The notes below the pieces were generated by a model. It was not told the DNA's origin and made no database searches. It saw nothing but the letters and a program-made list of their open reading frames with translations. The position numbers were made by a program, and so were the translations under genes. From Nesterenkonia marinintestina (GTDB lineage Bacteria > Actinomycetota > Actinomycetes > Actinomycetales > Micrococcaceae), in contig NZ_JAOEFD010000003.1 in NCBI RefSeq assembly GCF_025420485.1, positions 1-64,000 on the forward strand: a stretch of 64,000 bases of DNA. The letters are read 5' to 3'. Of the stretch, positions 25,222 to 33,903 are shown in pieces (position 1 is the first letter of the stretch; each line of letters begins with the position of its first letter).

Positions 25222-25563
25222 TCAGACCGTCTCGCCGCGGCGCTCACGGAGCTTCTTCAGGCGCTCCGTGAGGATCTCCTCGAGCTCCTCCTCCGAGCGG
25301 CGCTCCAGGAGCATGTCCCAGTGCGTGCGCACCGGCTTCTCCGGGGTCTCGTCCGGCTTGGAACCGTCGACGAGAACACCCTCCTTACCGGTCGGGGAGG
25401 TCCAGGTCGCCGGGATGTCCGCCTCCGCGGAGAAGGTGACGGTGATGCGCTCACCGTCCTCACACACATACTCGACGTCCTGACGGGGCGCGGGCTCGAC
25501 GCCCTGCTCGGTCTCCATGGACTGCGCGCCCAGACGCATGCCTCGCAGGCTGCGGTCGCTCAT
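25222..25563 (-). CDS. rbpA: RNA polymerase-binding protein RbpA
   Basis: A 113-residue actinobacterial transcription factor that binds the main sigma factor and RNA polymerase and stabilises open complexes. The N-terminus MSDRSLRGMRLGAQS, the core VEYVCEDGERITVTFSAEAD, and the C-terminal sigma-interaction helix RTHWDMLLERRSEEELEEIL are all present. The ATG at 25563 is chosen because the family starts there. A pair of zinc cysteines is not conserved (only one Cys is visible), as in many members. Confidence 0.95.
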   Translation of the reverse strand: MSDRSLRGMRLGAQSMETEQGVEPAPRQDVEYVCEDGERITVTFSAEADIPATWTSPTGKEGVLVDGSKPDETPEKPVRTHWDMLLERRSEEELEEILTERLKKLRERRGETV

Positions 25564-25604
25564 CGGTGCTCTACCTCCAGCAGATGACAGGTGTACTGAA
25601 GCCC

Positions 25605-25653
25605 CACAACACTGTGGGGCACCCGGATATTCCGGGCGCCCCACAGTGCTGTG
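25605..25653. terminator. Nested cruciform-like terminator
   Basis: An outer 16-bp stem (25605-25620 with 25638-25653, one mismatch) encloses an inner stem CCCGG/CCGGG (25622-25636). The left arm also folds alone (GCCCCACA/TGTGGGGC, 25601-25620), so alternative structures compete. It terminates the SPFH gene on the minus strand, and lies in the rbpA leader region, 42 bases before the rbpA start. Confidence 0.75.
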
Positions 25654-25669
25654 GTCGGACGGCGGCGGC

Positions 25670-27097
25670 TCAGCCCCGGGGCTGACCGTGCGGCGGCTGC
25701 TGCTGCCACTGCTGGTCGGGCCGCCAGTACTGCTGCTGGGCCTGGGCGTCGTCCTGCGGTGCGGAGGGCTCAGCGCCCTGCCCATCGGAGTGGTGGTCAC
25801 CGGCCTGCGGCTGACCGGACTGGTGCTCGCCCGAGCCGATCTGGCCCTGACCGATGTCCCGACCGCTGCCCACCGAGTGCTGCGCCTCCGGCGGAGCGGA
25901 CTCGGCCACCCGCTTCAGCGCATCTGAACTCGATTCGTCGGAGACCGAGGACTCCCGACCCCCGCTGCGGTTGCGACTCTCGGCCCGCCGGGTCTCCTCC
26001 TCGAGCTGCTCCGAGAACTCGTAGTGGGGGTTCTCGTCGGTGACCGACGTCGACCGAGCGGACTCGGCGAGGTCGGCGATGGCGTTGGAGATCGCCGGCT
26101 TACCCTTCTTGCGGGCCTCCGACTCCAGCTTCTCCTTCTCCTCCTTGCGGCGCTTCAGCCTCTCGGCACGAGCCTCCCGCTCCTGCTCCCGCTCCTCAGT
26201 GGTGCGGGTGTCCTCCGGGTGGGAGTCCTTGCCGGCGAATCCCGAGGAGAACGTCTTCAGCGCTTCGCCGAACTCGCCGGGGATGACCCACATGGTGTTG
26301 GAGTCGCCCTTGGCCAGCTCCGGCAGGGTCTGCAGGTACTGGTAGGAGAGCAGCTCCGGGCCGGGCTCGGCGTCGTGGACGGCGTGGAAGACGGTCTCGA
26401 TGGCCTGCGCCTCGGCGTTCGCACCGAGGATCCGCGCCTGCGCCTCACCTTCGGCGGCGAGGATCGCGGCCTGGCGCTCACCCTCGGCGGTCAGGATGGC
26501 GGACTGCTTGGTCCCCTCCGCGGTGAGGATGGCCGCGCGACGGTCGCGCTCGGCGCGCATCTGCTTCTCCATGGAGTCCTGGATGGACATCGGCGGTTCG
26601 ATGGCCTTCAGCTCCACCCGGGCCACACGGATGCCCCACCGGCCGGTGACCTTGTCGAGCTCCCCGCGCAGCTGTCCGTTGATGGTGTCTCGCGAGGTCA
26701 GCGCGGCCTCCAGGTGCATCCCGCCGACCACGTTACGCAGGGTGGTGGTGGTCAGCTCCTGCACCGCGTGGAGGTAGTTGCCGATCTCGTAGGTCGCGGC
26801 CTTCGGGTCGGTGATCTGGAAGTAGACGACCGTGTCGATGGACACCACCAGGTTGTCCTCGGTGATGACCGGCTGCGGGGGGAAGGAGACGACCTGCTCG
26901 CGCATGTCCAGCAGCGGGAGCAGACGGTCGACGAAGGGGACCAGAAGCGTCAGCCCGGGGGGCTGGACCCGCTGAAACTTGCCGAGCCGTTCGACGATCC
27001 CGGTGCGGGCCTGGGGGATGATGCGGACGCTGCGGGCCACGATCACGACCACCAGCACCAACAGGGTGATGAGCACGATGAGGATTGCGATATCCAT
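25670..27097 (-). CDS. SPFH/stomatin-family membrane protein with long disordered tail
   Basis: 475 residues: an N-terminal membrane helix (4-22), the SPFH (band 7) domain at about 25-215 (PQARTGIVERLGKFQRVQPP; SIDTVVYFQITDP), a coiled-coil region with repeats of ILTAEGxxQ/AILAAEGE, then a highly charged segment (EEREQEREARAERLKRRKEE) and a Q/G/P/S-rich C-terminus of about 120 residues. The SPFH core organises membrane microdomains. The tail is much longer than in the E. coli QmcA type. The NfeD gene upstream is its usual partner. Confidence 0.9.
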   Translation of the reverse strand: MDIAILIVLITLLVLVVVIVARSVRIIPQARTGIVERLGKFQRVQPPGLTLLVPFVDRLLPLLDMREQVVSFPPQPVITEDNLVVSIDTVVYFQITDPKAATYEIGNYLHAVQELTTTTLRNVVGGMHLEAALTSRDTINGQLRGELDKVTGRWGIRVARVELKAIEPPMSIQDSMEKQMRAERDRRAAILTAEGTKQSAILTAEGERQAAILAAEGEAQARILGANAEAQAIETVFHAVHDAEPGPELLSYQYLQTLPELAKGDSNTMWVIPGEFGEALKTFSSGFAGKDSHPEDTRTTEEREQEREARAERLKRRKEEKEKLESEARKKGKPAISNAIADLAESARSTSVTDENPHYEFSEQLEEETRRAESRNRSGGRESSVSDESSSDALKRVAESAPPEAQHSVGSGRDIGQGQIGSGEHQSGQPQAGDHHSDGQGAEPSAPQDDAQAQQQYWRPDQQWQQQPPHGQPRG

Positions 27098-27170
27098 GGG
27101 GGTCCGTTCTGTTCGGGTGAGCTGTCTCGGCGGCGGTGTTCGTGCCGGCGGCCGGCCGGGGGAGGGGCGG

Positions 27171-27656
27171 CTACGCCTCCCGCGTGTCGGGTTCGTGCCA
27201 GCTGATCGCTCGGGCCGCCTTGAGGTAGACGGTCGCACCGTCCACCGAGTCGACGACTGCGGCGGCCCCGGGCTCGAGCGGTTCGTCTCCGACGGATCGG
27301 GCCGTCCAGGTCTCGCCGTCGACCTCGGCCAGTCCGGATTCGCGCGTGACCGTCTCAAGGGGTTCGGCGTCCATGCCGGTGACACGGTCGATGTTCGTCA
27401 GCTCCTCGGGCGTTCCGCCGCGCAGGTGCCGCAGCGCCACGGGCCGCACGGCGCCGAGCATGAGCAGCGCGGTCCCGGAGCCCACCACGACCTGCAGCCA
27501 GGGATCACCGCCGGCCAGCGCCACCGTCGTCGCCGCCCCGGCACCTGCGGCGAGCATCAGGAAAAGCATGTCGAGCATGAGCAGTTCGATCACCAGGAGC
27601 GTGAGGGTCAGTGCCAGCCACGCGGCCCAGAGGTTCTCCGTGATCCATTCGATCAT
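27171..27656 (-). CDS. NfeD-family membrane protein
   Basis: 161 residues: three membrane helices (about 9-90) followed by a C-terminal OB-fold (GLAEVDGETWTARSVGDEPL, AAAVVDSVDGATVYLKA). NfeD short forms pair with SPFH proteins and are encoded next to them, as here. The ribosome site GGAGG is good. It is likely in one operon with the SPFH gene 73 bases downstream. Confidence 0.9.
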   Translation of the reverse strand: MIEWITENLWAAWLALTLTLLVIELLMLDMLFLMLAAGAGAATTVALAGGDPWLQVVVGSGTALLMLGAVRPVALRHLRGGTPEELTNIDRVTGMDAEPLETVTRESGLAEVDGETWTARSVGDEPLEPGAAAVVDSVDGATVYLKAARAISWHEPDTREA

Positions 27657-27722
27657 GGGGGCTCCCTCCTTCGACGCCGAAGATCGTGCTCCCCATCATA
27701 CTCACTCGGTGAAGTCCCGTTC

Positions 27723-28583
27723 TCACGGGGCGAACACCGAGATCCGCAGGTCGATGGTCAGTGTGACGGCATCGTCGTCGACCAAACCCCTGGTCAGGGG
27801 CTCGACCGCGTCGCGCGTCCGGTGGTGGCCCGCCGGTCCCATCATCACCAGGTCGACCGCCGTCGTCGGTGTCACCCTCACCGATCGACGCAGGTCGCGG
27901 GAGTCGACGGCCGTCCCGAGATGCGGCTCCATCGCAGCGGCGAGCGCCTCGGCCTTGTCCTCCTGCTGAGACAGCAGTCCCGCGTCGGCGAGCTCTGCGA
28001 GGTGCTCAGCTCCCGGCGTCACCACGACCGCCGCCCCTCCGTCCCGCAGCACTCGACGGAACTCGGAGGGGTGACGGGGTGCGAAGATGTCCAGGATGAG
28101 GTCGACGGATCCGTCGGCCAGCGGCAGCCCGCGCCAGATGTCCCAGGTCACCGCCAGGACGCCGGGGATCTTCGCCGCCCGGCGCAGCGCGGCGGGGGAG
28201 AGGTCGAGGGCGACGGCGGCAGCTCCGGGACGTTCAGCGATCAGGGGCCGCAGATAGTGCCCGGTGCCGGCTCCGCAGTCCACGATCACCGGCCGGTCGA
28301 CGGCATCCAACCAGGGGGCCGTCACCTCATGGAGGGTGCGGCTGAGTGCTGAGAACACGCCGGCGTCCTGAACCCGCTCACGGGCGAGGATCATCTCTGT
28401 GCCGTCCGGCGTGGCGCGGCTGCCCCGTCCGACCAGGAGATTGACATAACCCTGACGTGCCGCGTCGAATCGGTGACCGGCGGGGCAGCGGAGCCCGGTG
28501 ACGCCCCGCTCATCCCGCACGACCGTGACGTCGGCTCGGCAGTGCACGCACAGCACTGCGGGGTCCGACGTCAGGAGCTCCAC
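27723..28583 (-). CDS. RlmA-type 23S rRNA guanine-N1 methyltransferase
   Basis: 286 residues. A zinc-binding N-terminus (C12, C15, C33, H37, then RFDAARQGYVNLL) and a SAM domain with IVDCGAGTGHYLRPL and DLSPAALRRAAK match the RlmA family, which methylates G745 or G748 in 23S rRNA hairpin 35. In Gram-positive actinomycetes the homologue (TlrB) gives tylosin resistance, but the specificity of this one cannot be told. It overlaps the upstream gene by 13 bases. Confidence 0.85.
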   Translation of the reverse strand: MELLTSDPAVLCVHCRADVTVVRDERGVTGLRCPAGHRFDAARQGYVNLLVGRGSRATPDGTEMILARERVQDAGVFSALSRTLHEVTAPWLDAVDRPVIVDCGAGTGHYLRPLIAERPGAAAVALDLSPAALRRAAKIPGVLAVTWDIWRGLPLADGSVDLILDIFAPRHPSEFRRVLRDGGAAVVVTPGAEHLAELADAGLLSQQEDKAEALAAAMEPHLGTAVDSRDLRRSVRVTPTTAVDLVMMGPAGHHRTRDAVEPLTRGLVDDDAVTLTIDLRISVFAP

Positions 28584-29047
28584 GCGGCCACCATCACCTC
28601 ATAGGGTCCCGCGGTGACCGGCGGAGAGTCCGGCGGTGCCGTCGCGAGGGCGGATTCGGGGATCACGTTGCTCATCGTCATACCTGACGGGGCTGCACCG
28701 TCTGCGGAGAGGTCGAGGGCGATGAGCCAGCCCCATTCCTCGGCGTAGGTGCCGCTGAGGCTGATGCCGGCATCAGTGTGCGTCCCGTGCAGACGCATGA
28801 GGGCGGGCTGGTGGTGCCACGTGTCGAACCACGCGGCCTCCACGGTTCCGTCGTCATCCGGTGCGCCGATCAGCAGTCCGCCGTGTTGGGGGCCGTCGTC
28901 AGGGTGGTTCCAGGTGTACGTCACCGAGACGGCCGAGGGTCCGATGCTCTGCAGGGCCACCTGAGAGGGACCCTCGACGAGCCGGTCGAAGGGCATCAGG
29001 CGGAAGCTGCAGGTGCCGGCCGCACTGCGGCTGTGGTCGTGCTCCAT
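28571..29047 (-). CDS. Conserved hypothetical protein (heme-binding/DUF1579-like beta protein)
   Basis: 158 residues, mostly beta, with tryptophans at regular places (YTWNHPDDGPQHGGLLIG; AAWFDTWHHQPALM; GTYAEEWGWLIALD). The pattern suggests a beta-barrel related to DUF1579-type proteins that measure residual signal, but I do not recognise a definite family. A GTG six bases upstream is an alternative start. It probably shares its message with the rRNA methyltransferase downstream. Confidence 0.55.
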   Translation of the reverse strand: MEHDHSRSAAGTCSFRLMPFDRLVEGPSQVALQSIGPSAVSVTYTWNHPDDGPQHGGLLIGAPDDDGTVEAAWFDTWHHQPALMRLHGTHTDAGISLSGTYAEEWGWLIALDLSADGAAPSGMTMSNVIPESALATAPPDSPPVTAGPYEVMVAAWSS

Positions 29048-29115
29048 GGTCACACTCTGCCAGTACTCGGCCGTCGGGACGAGCCTCGCCGTCGCGCCCG
29101 TGTCAGGCTGGAGCT

Positions 29116-29505
29116 ATGGAGGACCGAGAGATCCGCCGGGTCGTCGCCGCGACGCCGGACGCCGTCTATGAGTTCGCGCGCGATCCGTCGAATCTGCCGC
29201 TCTGGGCATCGGGCCTGGCTCAGGCCGAGGTCGACCGTCGCGGCGATGATCTGATCGTGGAGTCGCCGATTGGTCGGGTACTCGTCAGGTTCGTCCCACA
29301 CAACGCATCGGGCGTGCTGGACCACGAGGTGACTCTGCCGTCCGGTGAGACCGTCACCAATCCGATGCGGGTGGTCGCCCATCCCGAGGGCGCTGAGGTC
29401 ATCTTCACCCTGAGGCGGCGCGACCTCAGTGACGAGGAGTTCGCCCGCGACGCCGACGCGGTGTCCGAGGACCTGGATCGCCTGGCGCACCTAGTTACCC
29501 TATAA
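29116..29505 (+). CDS. SRPBCC-family protein
   Basis: 129 residues with the START-like pattern: EIRRVVAATPDAVYEFARDP at the N-terminus, a beta sheet, and a long C-terminal helix (EDLDRLAHLVTL). Members bind hydrophobic ligands or act as cyclases or toxin-like regulators; the ligand here is unknown. The start at 29116 is chosen for its GGAG site; the longer frame overlaps a minus-strand gene. Divergent from the minus-strand hypothetical gene. Confidence 0.7.
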   Translation: MEDREIRRVVAATPDAVYEFARDPSNLPLWASGLAQAEVDRRGDDLIVESPIGRVLVRFVPHNASGVLDHEVTLPSGETVTNPMRVVAHPEGAEVIFTLRRRDLSDEEFARDADAVSEDLDRLAHLVTL

Positions 29506-29515
29506 TCTATATTAT
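29501..29515. promoter_or_regulatory. AT-rich promoter-like element before the sulfurtransferase gene
   Basis: TATAATCTATATTAT contains a perfect -10 hexamer (TATAAT, 29501-29506) and an inverted repeat ATAAT/ATTAT. It overlaps the end of the SRPBCC gene and lies about 130 bases before the rhodanese start. Such an AT-rich stretch is exceptional in this window. No clear -35 is seen. Confidence 0.45.
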
Positions 29516-29639
29516 GTCAGTTCAGTCCTGGCGCGTCTCCAACTGGTCCTCCCCTGTGCACCGGGCCGGGTCTCTGGCAGGATCGATCATCAGGATCGCG
29601 TGGCTCATCGATTCACCACGTCGTCGGAAGGACGGCTCC

Positions 29640-30554
29640 ATGACAGAGAAACCCTCCGCCTCCCGCAGCGCCGACTCCGGCCCGCTGATCGACGTCGATG
29701 AGCTGGAACGATCCCTGCGCGACCCGGATGTGCCGACACCGACCCTGCTGGACGTCCGGTGGAGCCTCGGCACCCCGTCGGACGAATCGTATGAGCAGTA
29801 TCTGACGGCCCATGTTCCCGGCGCCGTCTTCGTCGACCTGACGACCGCACTCTCCGGCCCGGCCCGCGAGGACGGTTCAGGAGGACGGCACCCGATGCCC
29901 GATGCGGAGCGGTTCCAGGCCGCCATGCGCAGACTCGGAGTCTCCGAGGATCATCCCGTCGTGGTCTATGACGCCGGGCCGGGTCTCGCCGCCGCGCGGG
30001 CCTGGTGGATGCTCGGCCACTTCGGCGCAGATGACGTCCGCGTTCTGGACGGGGGCCTGGCCGCCTGGCAGGGGGCGGGCTCGGCCGTCGAATCCGGCGA
30101 GCACTCCCCGACTCCCGGTGACTTCACGGCCGAGGCCGGGGGCCGACCGTCGGTGACGGCGCAGGACATCGCCCGACGCCTCTCCGACTCCTCATCCGCG
30201 GAGGCCGCAGGCACCGTCCTCATCGACGCGCGCCCGCACGAGCGCTTCATCGGTCGTGACGAGTCCGTCGACCCCGTCGCCGGCCACATCCCCGGCGCGG
30301 TGAACCTTCCTGCACTCGACCTCATCGATGACGGCGGCGGGCTGCTATCCGGTGACGAGGTCGTCGCGGCCTTCTCCGAGCGGGGCGCCCACCCGTCGAC
30401 TCCGCCGACGGTGTCCTGCGGCTCCGGCGTCCAGGCGTGCCACCTCGCCCTCGCCTGGGAGGCCGCGCATCCCGAGGCCCCTCCGGCCGCTGTGTACATC
30501 GGTTCGTGGAGCGACTGGATCTCCGCCGGGGACCGCCCCGTGGCCCGCGGCTGA
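29640..30554 (+). CDS. Thiosulfate/3-mercaptopyruvate sulfurtransferase (two-domain rhodanese)
   Basis: 304 residues with two rhodanese domains; the second carries the catalytic cysteine (C260) in the loop CGSGVQA, which is the thiosulfate/mercaptopyruvate type. The first domain (VVVYDAGPGLAAARAWWML) has aspartate at that place and is inactive, as is normal. AAGGA precedes the ATG at 29640; a longer frame upstream is not conserved. Convergent with the PstS-like gene 30 bases away. Confidence 0.88.
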   Translation: MTEKPSASRSADSGPLIDVDELERSLRDPDVPTPTLLDVRWSLGTPSDESYEQYLTAHVPGAVFVDLTTALSGPAREDGSGGRHPMPDAERFQAAMRRLGVSEDHPVVVYDAGPGLAAARAWWMLGHFGADDVRVLDGGLAAWQGAGSAVESGEHSPTPGDFTAEAGGRPSVTAQDIARRLSDSSSAEAAGTVLIDARPHERFIGRDESVDPVAGHIPGAVNLPALDLIDDGGGLLSGDEVVAAFSERGAHPSTPPTVSCGSGVQACHLALAWEAAHPEAPPAAVYIGSWSDWISAGDRPVARG

Positions 30555-30584
30555 CCCGCGCGCGACCGCCGAACCCTCAGGACC

Positions 30585-31556
30585 TCACTCGTCGACGCCC
30601 GTCTCCCGCGACTCGAGGCGCTCCTGGGCGTCCTCATAGTCCTCGGGCGACAACGGATAGAAGAAGGCCCTCGGCAGGATCGAGCGGCCGTCGGACAGGA
30701 GTCGTTCGGCGTAGGCCTCGACGTCGCCGTCCTCCTCCAGGCTTTCCACAGCGATGTAGGTGTAGAGGGTCCGCACCAGGGGGTACTCCCCCTCGGCCGA
30801 GCTGAGGGCGTCCGGTGGGACGTCGTCCACGGCCACCGTCTTGATGTCGGGCTGGACCTCCTCCGGTGCCGCGAGGTAGTTGCCCACGCCCATGAAGGCC
30901 ATCGAGTAGTCGTCCTCGGAGACGAGCTCGGCGAGTTCGTCGAGTCCGTCCTCCTCCAGATAGTCGTCGCTGAACTCCTCGGGATCCCCGAAGAGCTCCT
31001 CGGCGAAGTGGGTGTAGGTGCCCGAGTCCTCGCTGCGCCCGTACAGGGCGATCTCCTCGTCGGGCCAGTCGTCGCGGAGATCGGACCAGGTCTCCACCGA
31101 CGAGTCCTGCGTCCAGATCTCGCCGAGCTCGTCCATCGTCACGTCGGTGACATCTTCGTTGGCGGTGTTGACGATGACGGAGAGTGCGTCGTACCCGATG
31201 GGGAGCTCGACGAACTCGACTCCGGAGTCCTCGCAGGCGGCCCGGAGATCCTCGACCCCCTCGGGGGCGTCGGAGCCCGGCATGCGGATCGACGCGTTGG
31301 CGATGTCCGCCTCCCCCGCACAGAAGTCCTCCAGCCCTGCGAGCGTCCCCCGTCCCGAGACGTCGGCCTCCACACCGCTCTCCCGCACAGCGATGCGTGA
31401 GATGGGTTCGATCGTGGCGGATCCCACGATGCGGACGTCCTCTTCGGAGTCCGCCGCAGCCCCGCTGTCACAGGCGGCGGTGAGCAGGAGTCCGAACGGC
31501 AGCGCGGCTGCGGGCCACCGTCGATGGATGCTGATCTCGCTCTTCCGTCCCGTCAT
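30585..31556 (-). CDS. PstS-like phosphate-binding lipoprotein (orphan)
   Basis: 323 residues. Lipoprotein signal LLLTAAC (Cys29), then a periplasmic-binding fold of the PstS/SphX type: VGSATIEPISRIAV, AGEADIANASIRMP, GRSEDSGTYTHF and GVGNYLAAPEEVQ. The protein is very acidic, typical of exposed proteins in salt-tolerant actinobacteria. No pstC, pstA or pstB gene is nearby. Two genes upstream lies a Na/Pi cotransporter homologue, so a role in phosphate capture is plausible. Confidence 0.82.
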   Translation of the reverse strand: MTGRKSEISIHRRWPAAALPFGLLLTAACDSGAAADSEEDVRIVGSATIEPISRIAVRESGVEADVSGRGTLAGLEDFCAGEADIANASIRMPGSDAPEGVEDLRAACEDSGVEFVELPIGYDALSVIVNTANEDVTDVTMDELGEIWTQDSSVETWSDLRDDWPDEEIALYGRSEDSGTYTHFAEELFGDPEEFSDDYLEEDGLDELAELVSEDDYSMAFMGVGNYLAAPEEVQPDIKTVAVDDVPPDALSSAEGEYPLVRTLYTYIAVESLEEDGDVEAYAERLLSDGRSILPRAFFYPLSPEDYEDAQERLESRETGVDE

Positions 31557-31582
31557 GGTTCTGCCCTCCGGCCGTGTGCGCC

Positions 31583-31918
31583 TCAGGCGCCGGGACGCCC
31601 GCTCCCCCAGGCGTCGTCGGCGCGATACTCTTCGATGGCCGACTGGAAGAACTTCCGCACGGCCTGCCAGTTGATCTGAGCCTGTTCGAGGTACTCGCTG
31701 AGCCGCTCGACCTCCTCATCGGTCCCCTCGTGGGCCTCGTCGGCCCGCATCTGCCGTCGGAACTCCCGACGGCGGTCGAGCTCGACACGCAGCTGCTCCA
31801 CCTTGGCCTCGGCCTCCTGGAGCATCTCGAGCAGCTCGCGGTCAGGATGATCCTGATGTTCGATGCTGTCCATAGACGTGTCGTCCGGCGTCTGACGCCC
31901 TCGGTGCGAAGTGTCCAT
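31583..31918 (-). CDS. Small coiled-coil protein between pstS-like and nptA-like genes
   Basis: 111 residues. Residues about 23-100 form a charged helical region (ELLEMLQEAEAKVEQLRVEL; EEVERLSEYLEQAQINWQAV) that is likely a coiled coil, without a membrane segment or signal. The ATG at 31918 has AGGA close upstream; an ATG at codon 16 is an alternative. I do not recognise the family. Its place in a phosphate-related gene set suggests a cytoplasmic accessory, but this is a guess. Confidence 0.6.
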   Translation of the reverse strand: MDTSHRGRQTPDDTSMDSIEHQDHPDRELLEMLQEAEAKVEQLRVELDRRREFRRQMRADEAHEGTDEEVERLSEYLEQAQINWQAVRKFFQSAIEEYRADDAWGSGRPGA

Positions 31919-31973
31919 ACTTCCTTCCCGGACCTCGGCGGTCCTCCGGTCGGTGGGCAGCTGCCCGGATCGT

Positions 31974-33230
31974 CTAGAACACCCAGGTGCTGACACCGAT
32001 CAGCACCGCCGGCAGCACGATGAAGAGACCGCCCAGCCAGAACAGGACGTACATCTTGTTCTTCGCTCCCAGATCCCCCAGCCACTTCGCTCCCTTCACG
32101 GGGAGGGGCCGCAGGAAGGGGACGGCGAAGATGATCGTGGCGGAGAAGAGGTTGTAGATCAGGTGGACCGCTGCGGCGGTCATGGCGGCAGTTCCCTCCA
32201 CGCCGGAGAAGCCGAAGGCCGCGATCATGGCGGTCATCGTCGTACCGATGTTGGCTCCGACGGTGAACGGATAGATCTGCCACAGCGAGAACTTACCCGA
32301 GGCGGCCATCGGCACGGTGAGTGAGGTGGTCGTCGAGGACGACTGCACCATCACCGTGATCAGGGCCCCGGAGCCGATTCCCGAGATGGGCCCTCGGCCG
32401 ATGGCGGCGTGGAAGATCCGCTCGGCGCGTCCCACCAGCAGGGACTTGAGCATGTTGGCGATGAACTTGATGATGAGCAGGATGAGCGCGATGCCCAGCA
32501 GGATCATCAGCACCCCGCCGATGACCTCCGGCAGGATCCCCATGACGGCGGCCTCGATGAGGTCGGCACCGGGAGAGGTCACCGCGGAGACGGCATCGCC
32601 GAAGGCCGTGAAGATCGTGGTGACGATTCCCCCGTCGGTGCCGGTCGTCAGCTGTGCGAACCAGTCGGCGATCGTGCCCAGCACGCCGAAGATCAGCTCG
32701 ATGGGAAGCAGGATCGCCACCGCGAGGAGGTTGAACATGTCATGCACGGACGCGGCGGAGAAGGCTCGGCGGAACTGCTCGCGATCCGACGCGGCTCCCA
32801 GCGACACCAGGGTCGACGTCATCGTGGTGCCCACGTTGGCGCCCATGAGCATCGGGATGGCGATCTCGATCGGGAGTCCGCCCGCGACCATACCCACGAC
32901 GATGGACGTCGTCGTCGAGGACGACTGGGTCAGAGCGGTGGCGAGGATGCCGATCACCAGTGCGACGAAGGGATTCGAGGCGAAGCTGAACAGCTCCTCG
33001 GCCTGTCCGCCGGTCGCGGCCTCGAATCCGGAGCCGATGGCGCCCACGGCGGTGATCATCACGTAGATGGCCGCGACGACTGCGAGCCATTCGACGATAC
33101 GGAGCGGACGACCGGTCAGCGGAAGACGTCGGAGCGGACTGGCAGGCGCCGCCGTATCGGCACCGTCGACCTCGATCTGTCGAACTCCGTGCTCGGAGTC
33201 GGTCGACTCGTCCCTGATCGTCTGTGACAT
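31974..33230 (-). CDS. Na/Pi-cotransporter family protein (NptA-like)
   Basis: 418 residues with two inverted copies of the Na/Pi cotransporter domain, each carrying the signature QSSSTTTS (first copy at residues 102-109), followed by GANVGTTMTS and GANIGTTMTA. Eight or more membrane helices are visible. It should import phosphate with sodium. There is no C-terminal PhoU domain, unlike the E. coli YjbB form. The ATG at 33230 starts the conserved protein; the longer open frame upstream is not protein-like. Confidence 0.9.
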   Translation of the reverse strand: MSQTIRDESTDSEHGVRQIEVDGADTAAPASPLRRLPLTGRPLRIVEWLAVVAAIYVMITAVGAIGSGFEAATGGQAEELFSFASNPFVALVIGILATALTQSSSTTTSIVVGMVAGGLPIEIAIPMLMGANVGTTMTSTLVSLGAASDREQFRRAFSAASVHDMFNLLAVAILLPIELIFGVLGTIADWFAQLTTGTDGGIVTTIFTAFGDAVSAVTSPGADLIEAAVMGILPEVIGGVLMILLGIALILLIIKFIANMLKSLLVGRAERIFHAAIGRGPISGIGSGALITVMVQSSSTTTSLTVPMAASGKFSLWQIYPFTVGANIGTTMTAMIAAFGFSGVEGTAAMTAAAVHLIYNLFSATIIFAVPFLRPLPVKGAKWLGDLGAKNKMYVLFWLGGLFIVLPAVLIGVSTWVF

Positions 33231-33392
33231 GGGCGGACTGCTCCCTGCCTCGAGGTGACCTGAGTGTGCGCCCCTCTCCCCCGGGGCGCGGATCAATCCC
33301 ACCAGACCGAGGTGAACGACGGATGAACTGGAACGAAGTCTCAGATGTGACATCCGGCACCCGAGCGGACGACGGACAGGTAGTGTGCGAGT

Positions 33393-33827
33393 ATGCCGCC
33401 TGCACCACCGGAGCAACGGTCCGTACGAGACGCTCGACTCCGATCGTCGCACGTCGCCTCCGGCCCGGTGCGCTGGTCCCTGCTGCTGATCGACGGCGGA
33501 CTGGTCGTCCTCTTCGCCGTGCTGGGCAATCGCAGCCACGACACCGGCCTCGGGATCGGCGACGTCCTCGGCACGGCGGGGCCGTTCCTGGTCGCCCTCA
33601 TCCTCACCACGCTCCTGCTGCGCGGCCACCGCAGGCCGTCACGGATGGTGCCCGACGGGCTGGTCGTCTGGACGGGCACCGTGGCCGGCGGCATGCTGCT
33701 GCGGGCGGCGACCGATCTGGGCGGCGTCCAGGTATCCTTCGTGCTGGTCGCGGCGGGGGTCCTGGGCGTGCTGCTGTGCGGTCGTCGACTGCTCACCGGT
33801 CTGCTCCTACCGGCCACCCGCGGCTGA
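33393..33827 (+). CDS. DUF3054-family membrane protein
   Basis: 144 residues with four membrane helices; the pattern LFAVLGNRSHDTG, then WTGTVAGGMLLRA and GGVQVSFVLVAAG is that of DUF3054, a conserved actinobacterial membrane family of unknown role. It begins 12 bases after a TAGTGT -10-like box, so it may be leaderless. Confidence 0.8.
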   Translation: MPPAPPEQRSVRDARLRSSHVASGPVRWSLLLIDGGLVVLFAVLGNRSHDTGLGIGDVLGTAGPFLVALILTTLLLRGHRRPSRMVPDGLVVWTGTVAGGMLLRAATDLGGVQVSFVLVAAGVLGVLLCGRRLLTGLLLPATRG

Positions 33828-33903
33828 GACCGTCCGGCGAAATGTCCCGCCGGGAGCATCGTCGCACCCACGCTCCCCGCCAGTCGTCGAAAGGACCGAT
33901 GCC

